Shown here: piece by piece, positions 1 through 7,511 of the stretch | Layout of the letters: every line of letters starts with the position of its first letter | Numbering within the stretch: the first letter of the stretch is position 1 | Assembly: GCA_031551255.1 (NCBI GenBank) | Contig: JAVBNW010000046.1 | Coordinates: forward strand, 1-41,373 | Direction of reading: 5' to 3' | Origin: JAVBNW01 sp031551255 | GTDB taxonomy: Bacteria > Bacillota > Clostridia > Christensenellales > UBA1750 | Length of the DNA stretch: 41,373 bases | Program-made: the position numbers and the translations under genes | The notes under the pieces: model-generated | Database searches by the model: none | What the model saw: only the letters and a program-made list of their open reading frames with translations | What the model was told of the DNA's origin: nothing

Positions 1-386
1 GTCACGCGGGCGATGTCGTCCACCTCGGCCTTGAGCGCCTGGAACTCTGCATCCAGCGCGCCGCGGTCGATGACCTGCTCGTTCGTGTCGGACGCCGACT
101 GAACCGCCAGCTCGCGCATTCTCTGCAGGATGTCGTGCGTCTTCTGCAGCGCGCCTTCAGCCGTCTGGATCAGCGACACGGCGTCGGCAGTGTTCTTCGA
201 GGCCATTTCCAGGCCGCGAATCTGCGCGCGCATCTTCTCGGAAATCGCAAGGCCCGCAGCGTCGTCGCCGGCGCGGTTGATGCGATAGCCCGAGCTCAGC
301 TTTTCAGACGAGGAAGCTACCTGGCTGTTCGCCAGCGAGTAGTTGCGATGGGCGTTGTACGCGGGAAGGTTGTTTTGAATACGCAT
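1..386 (-). CDS. Flagellin, N-terminal part (gene runs off the window)
   Basis: This is the filament subunit exported by the flagellar type III system. About 128 codons are visible, starting MRIQNNLPAYNAHRNY and continuing with the conserved D0/D1 segment (SSEKLSSGYRINRAGDDAAG, then ISEKMRAQIRGLEMASKNTA), which is diagnostic of flagellins. The start at 386 has a GGAGGAAA ribosome binding site at 391-398. The C-terminal part lies outside the window, so total length and any hypervariable D2/D3 domain cannot be judged. It is transcribed away from the glycosyltransferase at 752, which suggests that enzyme may modify it. A sigma-28-like promoter and a leader with GGA motifs lie upstream. The gene could be hag or fliC, but paralogs are common, so no symbol is given. 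Confidence 0.95.
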   Translation of the reverse strand, partial: MRIQNNLPAYNAHRNYSLANSQVASSSEKLSSGYRINRAGDDAAGLAISEKMRAQIRGLEMASKNTADAVSLIQTAEGALQKTHDILQRMRELAVQSASDTNEQVIDRGALDAEFQALKAEVDDIARV

Positions 387-390
387 ACTA

Positions 391-427
391 TTTCCTCCTT
401 GATTGTGGAAGCGGTGGCATCCTTGCC
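391..427 (-). promoter_or_regulatory. Candidate CsrA-binding sites in the flagellin leader
   Basis: On the minus strand, GGCA-AGGA-TGCC (416-427) is a small hairpin with AGGA in its loop, the form CsrA prefers. The Shine-Dalgarno itself (AAGGAGGAAA, 389-398 region) carries two more GGA motifs about 20 nt downstream. In Bacillus subtilis, CsrA represses hag through one site over the Shine-Dalgarno and one upstream. Regulation here is inferred from that parallel. No csrA or fliW gene is in this window. Confidence 0.4.
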
Positions 428-518
428 CCCGCCGCTTACGATAGGCTGTACTCCGGTGCCGCCCGCCCGCCGGGGGCCCATCCGTCTTGGCGGACGCCGC
501 CGAAGTTCATCACTCTAT

Positions 519-545
519 GTTTCGGATCTTCACGCCAAACCTTTA
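519..545 (-). promoter_or_regulatory. Sigma-28 (SigD)-like promoter of flagellin
   Basis: Read on the minus strand, TAAA (542-545), 15 bases, then TCCGAAAC (519-526). The SigD/FliA consensus is TAAA, about 15 bases, GCCGATAA, so the -35 matches fully and the -10 matches in its CCGA core. It would give a leader of about 125 nt before the flagellin start. This is a visual match only. Confidence 0.5.
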
Positions 546-654
546 GCAGGATTTGGACATTTCATAAAAATTTGCCTGCGCTGATTTTATATGGCAATTC
601 GCGCCGCCGCACGCGCCAATCGCGCCAAATTTTGAATGAAACCTTATGGAAAAG

Positions 655-683
655 ATGAAACCAACCGATAGATAGTATATAAT
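655..683 (+). promoter_or_regulatory. Possible promoter of the glycosyltransferase operon
   Basis: A perfect -10 TATAAT sits at 678-683. The hexamer 17 bp upstream (ATGAAA, 655-660) is a poor -35. Transcription would begin near 690, so the upstream in-frame codon at 689 could not serve as start, which supports 752. Apart from this promoter and the flagellin leader, I see nothing in 387-751. Confidence 0.4.
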
Positions 684-751
684 CATGCATGCGCGTCGGA
701 CATCGCCGCGCTTTTCGCGGCGGGCGCAGTATGCGTACAGGGGGAAAGCTC

Positions 752-3055
752 ATGGCCCTATCGGCTTGCTGGATCGTAAAGAACGAGGCGGAGGTTCTCG
801 CACGCTCGATCGAAAGCATAAAAGACGTGGTGGACGACCTAGTGGTCGTGGATACCGGCTCCACCGACAACACCGTCGATATCGCGCGCTCCCTCGGGGC
901 AAGGGTCGAGCACTTTACGTGGATCGACGACTTCGCGGCCGCGCGCAACTACGCGCTTTCGTTTGTCAAAAACGACATCGTGTTTTTTCTGGATGCCGAC
1001 GAATGGTTCGAGCCCGCGCTCGCGCCTGACGACGCGCAGCCGCTGGAAAATATCTTCCTGAAAAACTCGAGAATCGACATGGCACAGTTTGTGATGACGC
1101 ATATCAACGAAAAAGGCGCAACCATCACCGTCACCGAGCAGGCGCGCTTGTTGCGCAAGCGCCCGGATCTGGGCTTTCTGTCGCCGATTCACGAATATTA
1201 CGGCAGCCCGTCGGGCCGCTCGCTGGTAGAAATCACCATCAGCGACAAGGCAATTCTGCACACCGGCTATGTCACCTCGGTGCGCGACGAAAAGCTTATG
1301 CGCAACGTGGAATTGCTCAAGCGGCATGTGGCCAGCACCGACAACATCAACGAAACCTTCCTTTCTTATGTATATTTGGTGCGCGAACACTACCAGACGA
1401 CCGGCGCCGAAAGCGCGTGGCCTTATCTGCGCATCGTTCTTGATTATCCGGGCTTGATTCGGCAAAGGGCGAGAGGCCGCAACTACGTGCCGTTGGTGGA
1501 CTATCTTGTGCAGTGCTCGTGCGAGCTGCCCGACAAAGTGAGCCGCAGGGAGGTAAAAGACAAGCTCTTTGAGGCGCAGGCACAGGGCTATGCCGAGTAC
1601 CCCGGCGCGCCTCTTTCGTTGTTGTGGCATACCTGCGTTTTCGACCTGAAAGAAGACGTGGTCATGCAGAGTGCGCCGCGCGCGCTCGCGCGCTCGCACG
1701 CGATGCCGGACTTTCCCACCAAGCTCTACAAGGCCCCCGATGCGCTCCTCAACGCCACCGTCGCCTTCGCTCTTGATCGCCGAGGCGACGCGCTAGGCGC
1801 TTTTGACCACGCGGTAGCTTCGATTAAGGCTTCAAAAAAGTACGCGGTGCCCATGACCGTCATGCTGCTTAAATGCATGCGCGGGCAGCAGCCGCAGGAT
1901 ATCGTCATCATGCTCTCCCAGCTTTTCGACATCGAAAACATCGAACATCTGCAGTTTTTAACCGAGGCCACGCACAGGACGGATTTTTTAGAGGTTTATG
2001 CGTATTACCAAGTGCGGCTGCTGAAGGAGACGGGCGTAAGCCGGGTGGCCCAGGTTGAACTTTTATACACGCAAAGGCGCTATGCCGAGGCTTTGGAGGC
2101 CGTGCTCAAAATCGCCGTGGAAGAAGGCGAAGAATACAACGAGCGCATAACGACTTATCTAATGGCAATCGCCGTATGCACAAACGACCCGACGCTCCAC
2201 CTGAAATATGCGCACATCATGCCCTCCGGCGCGCGCATGATGGAGGCGTATTTTGCGGATATCGCGCTTACGGAGCGCACCGAGGCGGAAGACAAGCTCT
2301 TTCCGTTGGTGTATAAGCAGATAGCGCTCGTCGAGGGTGCGCAGGCGGCGAACGATTTTGGGCGGGTATTTCGCAACTTCCCGATCCTCACCTTCACCAC
2401 CCGCGCGCCTTACTTGCTGAACGATTGGCAGTACCAGGCGCTGCTGAACGACCCCCTTGACGGCATTCCGGACAACGACTACGTGTGCTACACTTACATC
2501 ATCCACGCGAATATTTACGCGGGGCGCTACGAAGAGGCATTTTTCCACATCCGCAGGTTCCTGTCGGGGCAGCAGGTCGTGGACGACGTGGATCTTCTGC
2601 ACGCGCTGCTGGTAATCTCGGAAAAGAGCAAGGGCGTCGTCGCCCGCGAGGCCCGCGCGCTGTATGACCGACATATGCGCTTTCACGATGCGTTGGTCGA
2701 CTATGGCGACGTCGTCAAATCCGGCTATGCCGTAGACGAATATACGGGGAAAAACCGCCTGCGCAAACTTCGCATCATGTCGATGGATAGCTTTTTGCAG
2801 CAGCTGAAAGAAGAAGACGCGGGCCGCCTCATCACCAACGAGCTGTTGGAAATCGCACTCAAGGCCGGCGCCATTTACGAAGAAAAGAAGATGGCCGGCA
2901 TGGCCATGGAGTGCTATCGGCTGGCATACACCCACGAGAGCCACCGCGCGGCCGCGGCAAAAAAGCTAGCCGGGGTATTCCGCGCCATAGGCAACGAGGC
3001 GTTGGCAAGGACGTTCGAAATCGAAAGCGGGGAACAGCTGCCTGCCGAGGAATGA
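752..3055 (+). CDS. GT2 glycosyltransferase with long helical-repeat C-terminus
   Basis: This is a family 2 glycosyltransferase, which transfers a sugar from a nucleotide donor. The first ~230 residues form the GT-A domain: SACWIVKNEAEVL at the start, VVDTGSTDNT around residues 32-41, and the metal-binding DAD at 81-83 (FFLDADEW). The remaining ~530 residues are mostly alpha-helical and look TPR-like (e.g. YAEALEAVL, YEEAFFHIRRFL). The start at 752 was chosen because AGGGGGAAAG lies just upstream and the conserved domain begins directly after it; an upstream in-frame start at 689 would add a basic 21-residue tail. GT2-TPR proteins next to flagellin genes in Clostridia are often flagellin glycosyltransferases; that role is inferred from position here. 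The ligase at 3094 follows after 38 bp and is probably co-transcribed. Confidence 0.85.
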   Translation: MALSACWIVKNEAEVLARSIESIKDVVDDLVVVDTGSTDNTVDIARSLGARVEHFTWIDDFAAARNYALSFVKNDIVFFLDADEWFEPALAPDDAQPLENIFLKNSRIDMAQFVMTHINEKGATITVTEQARLLRKRPDLGFLSPIHEYYGSPSGRSLVEITISDKAILHTGYVTSVRDEKLMRNVELLKRHVASTDNINETFLSYVYLVREHYQTTGAESAWPYLRIVLDYPGLIRQRARGRNYVPLVDYLVQCSCELPDKVSRREVKDKLFEAQAQGYAEYPGAPLSLLWHTCVFDLKEDVVMQSAPRALARSHAMPDFPTKLYKAPDALLNATVAFALDRRGDALGAFDHAVASIKASKKYAVPMTVMLLKCMRGQQPQDIVIMLSQLFDIENIEHLQFLTEATHRTDFLEVYAYYQVRLLKETGVSRVAQVELLYTQRRYAEALEAVLKIAVEEGEEYNERITTYLMAIAVCTNDPTLHLKYAHIMPSGARMMEAYFADIALTERTEAEDKLFPLVYKQIALVEGAQAANDFGRVFRNFPILTFTTRAPYLLNDWQYQALLNDPLDGIPDNDYVCYTYIIHANIYAGRYEEAFFHIRRFLSGQQVVDDVDLLHALLVISEKSKGVVAREARALYDRHMRFHDALVDYGDVVKSGYAVDEYTGKNRLRKLRIMSMDSFLQQLKEEDAGRLITNELLEIALKAGAIYEEKKMAGMAMECYRLAYTHESHRAAAAKKLAGVFRAIGNEALARTFEIESGEQLPAEE

Positions 3056-3093
3056 ACCCTTAGAGGATAGAAGCGAGCTGTGGAGGAAGGGCT

Positions 3094-4620
3094 ATGTTGG
3101 TTAACCTGATCGATTACTTTGAGCGGACGGTGCAACGCGCGCCCGACAAGACGGCCCTGTTCGACGGCGAGAAAGAAATCAGCTTTCGCACGCTTAGGAG
3201 CGGCGCACAGTCTCTTGCGCTTAGGCTCATCGAAAAAGGCCTGACATGCGCAGGAAAGCCCGTGGCGATCTACTTGCCCAAAAGTATCGAATGCACTATG
3301 AGCGCCATCGCGATTCTTTACGCGTCCAACGCGTATATGAACCTCGATATCCAATCTCCCGCGCAGAGAATCCGCAACATTATCGAGTGCATAAAGCCCG
3401 AGCTGATCATCACGGATGCAAAGCATAAGAAATCGCTTAGCGGCTTGTGGGACGAGAAGAAAATCGTCCTCGTCGACGAGCCTTCCGCAGAAGGGGAGGC
3501 CGATACGGCGCTTCTTTACCGGAGGCTTTCATCCGTCATCGATACGGATCTTTGCTGCATCATCAACACATCCGGCTCCACCGGCACCCCCAAGGGCGTA
3601 GCCCTCACCCATAGAAGCTTCATCGACTATACCGAATGGGCGGTGTCGACGGGTCTTACGGGAGACGAAGTGGTCGGCTGCCTGTGCCCCATCATGTTCG
3701 ACCACCACAGCTTTAAACTGTGTCTGATGATGGCCACGGGAAGCAGCCTGGTTCTCATCCCCGGGCATTTGGCCGCTTTCCCCGCGCGGATTGTCGAGCT
3801 TTTGCAAAAGCACAAGGTTACGTTTATCTTTTGGGTGCCGACCATCATGGTCAACATCGCCAACATGGGCCTGCTTGACGACATGCCGCTGCCGAGCCTG
3901 AAAACGGTGTGGTTCGCGGGCGAGGTATTCCCCACCCGGCAGTTTAACCTGTGGCGCAAAGCCCTGCCCCGGGCAAAGTTTGTCAACCTGTATGGCCCCG
4001 CCGAAATTACGGTGGACTGCACCTATTACGTCGTCGAGCGCGACATCGCCGACGACGAGCCGATTCCGATCGGCTACGCGTGCAGGAACACCGGCGTTTT
4101 GTTGCTGACGGAGGACGACCGCCCGGCCGCCCCCGGCGAGCCCGGCGAGATCTGCGTAAGGGGCACATCCTTAGCGATGGGGTACTACAACAATCCCGAA
4201 AAAACGGCTTTGGCCTTCATGCAAAATCCATTAAACAGCTCTTATCCGGAAACCATCTACCGCACGGGGGATATCGGTCAGGTCAACGAGCGCGGCGAAA
4301 TTCTGTTCAAAGGGCGCAAGGATACGCTCATTAAGCATTCGGGCTACCGCATCGAGCTTGCGGAGATCGAGCACGTGGCGATCAACACGCTGCGCTTGGT
4401 GGAAAACGCGTGTGTGCTGTATCACGCCCAGAAGAGGCAGATCACGATGGTATATCAGCACGGTGAGGATATTCCGCCCGAGGTCTTCCGCAAGGCGCTG
4501 ACGGGTGCGTTGCCCAAATACATGGTTCCCAGCGCGTACATCCGCCGCGAGCAAATGCCCAGAAACCCCAACGGCAAGATCGATAGAAGCCAATTGGCAC
4601 AAGAGCTGCTCGAACAGTAA
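3094..4620 (+). CDS. AMP-forming acyl/amino-acid ligase (stand-alone adenylation domain, DltA-like)
   Basis: The enzyme activates a carboxylic or amino acid as an acyl-AMP and normally passes it to a carrier-protein thiol. The 508-residue length fits a single ANL adenylation domain with no fused carrier. The core motifs are all present: NTSGSTGTPKG (about 158-168), YGPAEIT (about 300), YRTGDIG, KGRKDTLIKHSGYRIELAEIE region, and NPNGKIDR with the C-terminal catalytic lysine (about 494). The start has a GGAGGAAGG ribosome binding site. The gene follows the glycosyltransferase by 38 bp, and a terminator follows at 4683. Candidate carrier proteins are encoded at 13028 and 14392, so loading one of them is a reasonable inference. 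A role in D-alanylation is less likely because no dltB or dltD is seen. The substrate cannot be read by eye. Confidence 0.85.
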   Translation: MLVNLIDYFERTVQRAPDKTALFDGEKEISFRTLRSGAQSLALRLIEKGLTCAGKPVAIYLPKSIECTMSAIAILYASNAYMNLDIQSPAQRIRNIIECIKPELIITDAKHKKSLSGLWDEKKIVLVDEPSAEGEADTALLYRRLSSVIDTDLCCIINTSGSTGTPKGVALTHRSFIDYTEWAVSTGLTGDEVVGCLCPIMFDHHSFKLCLMMATGSSLVLIPGHLAAFPARIVELLQKHKVTFIFWVPTIMVNIANMGLLDDMPLPSLKTVWFAGEVFPTRQFNLWRKALPRAKFVNLYGPAEITVDCTYYVVERDIADDEPIPIGYACRNTGVLLLTEDDRPAAPGEPGEICVRGTSLAMGYYNNPEKTALAFMQNPLNSSYPETIYRTGDIGQVNERGEILFKGRKDTLIKHSGYRIELAEIEHVAINTLRLVENACVLYHAQKRQITMVYQHGEDIPPEVFRKALTGALPKYMVPSAYIRREQMPRNPNGKIDRSQLAQELLEQ

Positions 4621-4682
4621 TCTCCGCTTGCTTCCATTGCGATCGTGTATGCAAGGCAAGGCGCAAATCGGCGAATTTCAAC

Positions 4683-4708
4683 AAAAGGGCGCGAAACAGC
4701 GCCCTTTT
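4683..4708 (+). terminator. Rho-independent terminator after the ligase gene
   Basis: A perfect 10-bp stem, AAAAGGGCGC / GCGCCCTTTT, with loop GAAACA, 62 bp after the ligase stop codon. The A-run and T-run make it usable in both directions. Confidence 0.8.
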
Positions 4709-4745
4709 GCTTGCTTATTTTGCAAACCAAGCCTATATTGTAAAG

Positions 4746-4911
4746 TATAGTCGGCCAACCCCAAAAGCAGAGCAATCGAGGGGATCTTTTCCCGCATGGC
4801 GGCGTCGAGCTCCAGTCAGCGTAGCTGCCGGCTCCGCTTGCTTATGCCTCCTTGCCCTGCGAAAAAACCTCTCGCTCGCCTGCCCCGTTTTTTTGAATTT
4901 GGCCGACTATA
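4746..4911. repeat. MITE-like element, copy 1 (TATAGTCG termini)
   Basis: A 166-bp sequence bounded by TATAGTCGGCCAA and, inverted, TTGGCCGACTATA. It contains no open frame of interest. The copy at 36818-36980 is the same element in the opposite orientation; the core around 4788-4862 (starting TCTTTTCCCGCATGGCGGCG) matches it at roughly nine bases in ten by eye. It lies between the ligase terminator and the start of the gene at 4949. No target duplication longer than TA is evident. Confidence 0.85.
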
Positions 4912-4948
4912 ACAAAATTGCTGGAGCCCAATTTCAGGAGGGGAAAAC

Positions 4949-5419
4949 ATGAGCAAATACGACGAAGCTATGAAGTTGCTGGACGAAAAAGCGGGCAACA
5001 AGGACGGCCTGATCACGCTATCCACCATCGCGCTCGAGCCGGGGGCCGACGGCAAAAGCCGCCCTGCCGCCCGCATTGTGGACGCCTATTACGAGGACGG
5101 CGCGTTCTACACCGTCACGTATGCGACCTCCCAAAAGATGCTGCAGATCGCACAGAACCCCGAAGTGGCCGTTTGCATCATCGTGGAAAACTTCACGGCC
5201 GACGGCATCGGCGAAAACCTGGGCTGGGTGTGCGACGAGAAAAATGTGGAGATGATGGCGAAACTGCGCACGATCTTCGCCGCGTGGTATTACGAGGCCA
5301 ACAACGACGAGGACACTAACACGTGCCTGCTGCGCATCCGCCTGACAAAGGGCCTGTGGAACGACCCCCACAAGGGGCTCAGGAATGAGATTGATTTTGT
5401 GAATAAGACGGCAACGTAA
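4949..5419 (+). CDS. Pyridoxamine 5'-phosphate oxidase-like (PNPOx split-barrel) protein
   Basis: A 156-residue protein of the flavin-binding split-barrel superfamily. The line RPAARIVDAYYEDGAFYTVT, followed by TSQKMLQIAQNPEVAVCI, is the typical pattern of small PNPOx-like proteins. Members bind FMN or F420 or act in heme or pyridoxine chemistry; the specific reaction here is unknown. The start has a GGAGGGGAAA ribosome binding site. MITE copy 1 ends 37 bp upstream and its TATAAC end may contribute a -10. The gene is isolated, with minus-strand genes downstream. Confidence 0.75.
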   Translation: MSKYDEAMKLLDEKAGNKDGLITLSTIALEPGADGKSRPAARIVDAYYEDGAFYTVTYATSQKMLQIAQNPEVAVCIIVENFTADGIGENLGWVCDEKNVEMMAKLRTIFAAWYYEANNDEDTNTCLLRIRLTKGLWNDPHKGLRNEIDFVNKTAT

Positions 5420-5540
5420 GCGGCATCCATTTTTGCATGATAAGTTGCTGCTAGCGATGTATCGGGCGCTGTGCAAGGTATAAGATTTTCCAAATAGGGA
5501 AACCGGCAAGCGCTATGACAGGCCGCGCGCTTTCGGGACG

Positions 5541-5580
5541 AAAAAGCCGCCGTGCAGGTCCTCGTTACCCGCATGGCGGC
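5541..5580 (-). terminator. Terminator of the DUF6886-like gene
   Basis: On the minus strand, a GC-rich 10-bp stem (GCCGCCATGC with GCACGGCGGC, one G-U type pair) followed by TTTTTCG. It begins 23 bp after the stop of the gene at 5603. The A-run side rules out use as a plus-strand terminator. Confidence 0.65.
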
Positions 5581-5602
5581 TGCGGCAGCACATGCTTATT
5601 GC

Positions 5603-6118
5603 CTACACTCTTGGTTGAGCGTTAGCCATATCACATATCGAATACTGCACAGTGGATTTCTTGACCTCGTCCGCTAAGCTCCATAAATTGCTTATCAATC
5701 GAATCTCGACATTCCTCATAAACAGCTCGCTCAATAAATCGTCGTATTGGGTTACATGAATAGGTTTTTCAGTTTGGTCACTTACGTAAAATCCCGCACA
5801 ATCATCGAAGTAAAAATTCGCGATATTAAACTCATATACATATAAAGTAGTGCTTGCCATCGCTTTATACCAGGCATACTCAATAGCTACGCAATAGCGG
5901 GATGATGATGAAAAAAACTTTTTAATATCGTCTTGCGTTGTTTTATCGCCGATACGATACGTTACGCGAGGGCACTCTCGCGGAGTCAAAAATTGAGGAA
6001 GATGTTCCTCGGTTAAAGCCCAAACCAGTCCTTTCGACTTATCCATATCTTCTCGAATGGGAATGCGTGGGATGAACACTTCAATATTCGCTTCCTCACT
6101 AACGTGAAACAACCTCAT
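5603..6118 (-). CDS. DUF6886-family hypothetical protein
   Basis: A 171-residue protein starting MRLFHVSEEANIEVFIPR, with GLVWALTEEHLPQFLTPREC and PRVTYRI. I recognise this as the DUF6886-type family found in Bacillota; its function is not known. The start at 6118 is chosen because homologs begin MRLFHVSEE and a GGGGGTG ribosome binding site lies 7 bases upstream; 6121 is an equally possible ATG. No signal peptide or membrane segment is seen. The gene is AT-richer than the surrounding ones. A 140-bp direct repeat lies immediately upstream (6153-6292), and the next minus-strand gene (6321) ends behind it. Confidence 0.7.
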   Translation of the reverse strand: MRLFHVSEEANIEVFIPRIPIREDMDKSKGLVWALTEEHLPQFLTPRECPRVTYRIGDKTTQDDIKKFFSSSSRYCVAIEYAWYKAMASTTLYVYEFNIANFYFDDCAGFYVSDQTEKPIHVTQYDDLLSELFMRNVEIRLISNLWSLADEVKKSTVQYSICDMANAQPRV

Positions 6119-6152
6119 CATCACACCCCCGAAGATATACATACTCCGATGT

Positions 6153-6292
6153 CGCCAAGTCTTTCAAAGCAAGCATAACACCGAAAACGGCTCCGCACAA
6201 TAAATGGTTTAGTCCTATCCCGGCACCAACCCGGTTTTTATGCTTGGAACAAAAACCGGTCGCCGCGCGAGCTTCATAAACTGCGCGGCGGT
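6153..6292. repeat. 140-bp direct repeat, copy A
   Basis: From CGCCAAGTCTTTCAAAGCAA to CTGCGCGGCGGT. It is nearly identical to 7182-7320: I count only a few substitutions and a one-base length difference. It contains two hairpins, CCGGTTTTT/AAAAACCGG around 6231-6259 and CCGCGC/GCGCGG around 6263-6288. A 65-codon minus-strand frame runs through this copy but is frameshifted in copy B, so I treat it as non-coding. It sits in the same relative place, just upstream of a minus-strand gene, as copy B. Confidence 0.85.
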
Positions 6293-6320
6293 TCATGTAG
6301 CGAATGCTTGTTAAGCTACA

Positions 6321-7148
6321 TTAGCCTTTGCTGATGCCAATCAACACATCAAGGCTTTTTGCCAAACCTTCATTATTCGACTTTATTTCTAAAACGCTAT
6401 AAATATTTGGTATTTGGTTAAAAGCATTTAGTATCTTTGGAAAATCTATTCCTCCAGTGCCGACTGCCAAATGAGTTCTGTTTCTAAGTTCTGCCTCGTC
6501 AAACACAACTCCATGAATAGCATCACTCACGTGCATGCCTTTAACATTTATATTAGGTAATAATTGAATTATCTCATCTTCGGAATATCCGTCGTAATAA
6601 TTATGGGCAATATCAATAAGCACTCCTAATTCTGGATATGCATTGACGAATTTTGTATACTCGCCCAAGCCATTAAACTGAAAAAACTCTCCGCTAACAT
6701 GACTTTCTAACGATAGTGAAATCCCCTCCTTAATGGCAGTTTTTAACCATTTGTCCATAAATCTGCATAAATACTTCAGCGATACTTCTTTTTCTTTTAG
6801 TGTTAATTTATTAATAAATGGAGGATGAATTGATATATCGTGCATATTGTGCTTAACAGCAATTTCAAAACATTCACTAAAATTAGCGCATAAGTTCTCA
6901 TAATCATTTTCTAAAACAACTCTATATATCCCGCCAAAATGGAAAGTCAGTTTTAATTTGCTAAAATAATCGGGAATTTTGCGCAAATCTAGATTGAATG
7001 TTTTATACAATGACGGAGTAATGTGAATACCTTCAAATCCATATGTTTCTGCAACATTAAAAATAAATTCCCATCTATCAGATTCAGAACAGATTGTCTT
7101 TATTTTCTCTGAGTTTTCAATGCCTATTTCGTCCATTGAAAAATACAT
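6321..7148 (-). CDS. Xylose-isomerase-like TIM-barrel protein (sugar phosphate isomerase/epimerase family)
   Basis: A 275-residue protein of the EndoIV/xylose isomerase-like TIM-barrel family, which holds sugar isomerases, epimerases and dehydratases using a metal in the barrel. Expected metal-site regions are visible: LSLESHVSGEFF (Glu), GVLIDIAHNYYDGY (Asp and His), KGMHVSDAIHG (His), THLAVGTGGIDF, and a final VLEIKS (Glu). The start at 7148 has an AGGCGG ribosome binding site; a GTG at 7157 is possible but would overlap it. The substrate is unknown. The gene is strikingly AT-rich next to its neighbours and lies between two copies of a 140-bp direct repeat, which points to horizontal gain. 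Confidence 0.75.
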   Translation of the reverse strand: MYFSMDEIGIENSEKIKTICSESDRWEFIFNVAETYGFEGIHITPSLYKTFNLDLRKIPDYFSKLKLTFHFGGIYRVVLENDYENLCANFSECFEIAVKHNMHDISIHPPFINKLTLKEKEVSLKYLCRFMDKWLKTAIKEGISLSLESHVSGEFFQFNGLGEYTKFVNAYPELGVLIDIAHNYYDGYSEDEIIQLLPNINVKGMHVSDAIHGVVFDEAELRNRTHLAVGTGGIDFPKILNAFNQIPNIYSVLEIKSNNEGLAKSLDVLIGISKG

Positions 7149-7181
7149 GCCGTACACCGCCTAATAAAAAATACTGCGTGC

Positions 7182-7320
7182 CGCCAAATCTTTCAAAGCA
7201 AGCATAACACCGAAAACGGCTCCGCACAATAAATGGTTTAGTCCTATCCCGGCACCAACCCGGTTATTATGCTGGAACAAAAACCGGTCGCCGCGCGAGC
7301 TTCATAAACTGCGCGGCGGT
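7182..7320. repeat. 140-bp direct repeat, copy B
   Basis: The second copy of the repeat at 6153-6292, in the same orientation and 1,029 bp away. It differs at CGGTTATTATGCTGG (copy A: CGGTTTTTATGCTTGG), which breaks the long hairpin stem and shifts the reading frame. It lies upstream of the TIM-barrel gene, followed to the right by the palindromic element at 7333. Confidence 0.85.
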
Positions 7321-7332
7321 AGATATAACCAT

Positions 7333-7493
7333 TAGGCCTCTTGCGAAACTAAAGACGACGGCGGAACGAGAAAAAATGGCGCGAGGCAAGGAATCGCCGA
7401 CGACGCATACTGGAAGGAATCTGCTAAGAGGCGCTGACGCCGCATCACGCCATTTTTGCCGCTTCCGCCGCTGTTTTGGAGTTTCGCATGAGA
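7333..7493. repeat. Palindromic MITE-like element, copy 1 (GCGAAACT ends)
   Basis: About 160 bp whose halves pair with one another. The left arm has TAGGCCTCTTGCGAAACT, then GGCGGAACGAG and AAAAAATGGCG (7360-7381). The right arm, inverted, has CTCATGCGAAACTCC, then GGCGGAAGCGGC and AAAAATGGCG. A related element with the same ends is at 28750-28846. It lies just after the stop of the gene at 7512. No transposase is seen. With copy B of the direct repeat it accounts for the gene-free stretch 7158-7511. Confidence 0.75.
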
Positions 7494-7511
7494 TCTACTG
7501 CTTTATACGCT

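Noticed and set aside
400..520. Flagellin leader as a c-di-GMP riboswitch
   Set aside because: The conserved GEMM stretches (CACGCACAGGGCAAACC-like) are missing.
839..1699. Long minus-strand frame opposite the glycosyltransferase
   Set aside because: It is a shadow of a GC-rich gene: the opposite strand has clear GT2 motifs, while this one has none. The same holds for the long antisense frames at 2159-2944, 13336-14280, 19479-20547, 23620-24840 and 31605-32177.
5570..5580. CCGCATGGCGGC, also found in the MITE core, as a third MITE fragment
   Set aside because: The match is short and is explained by the stem of the terminator at 5541-5580.
6099..6296. 65-codon minus-strand frame through repeat copy A
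   Set aside because: The same sequence in copy B is frameshifted and stops early, and no ribosome binding site is seen, so it is most likely a by-product of the repeat.
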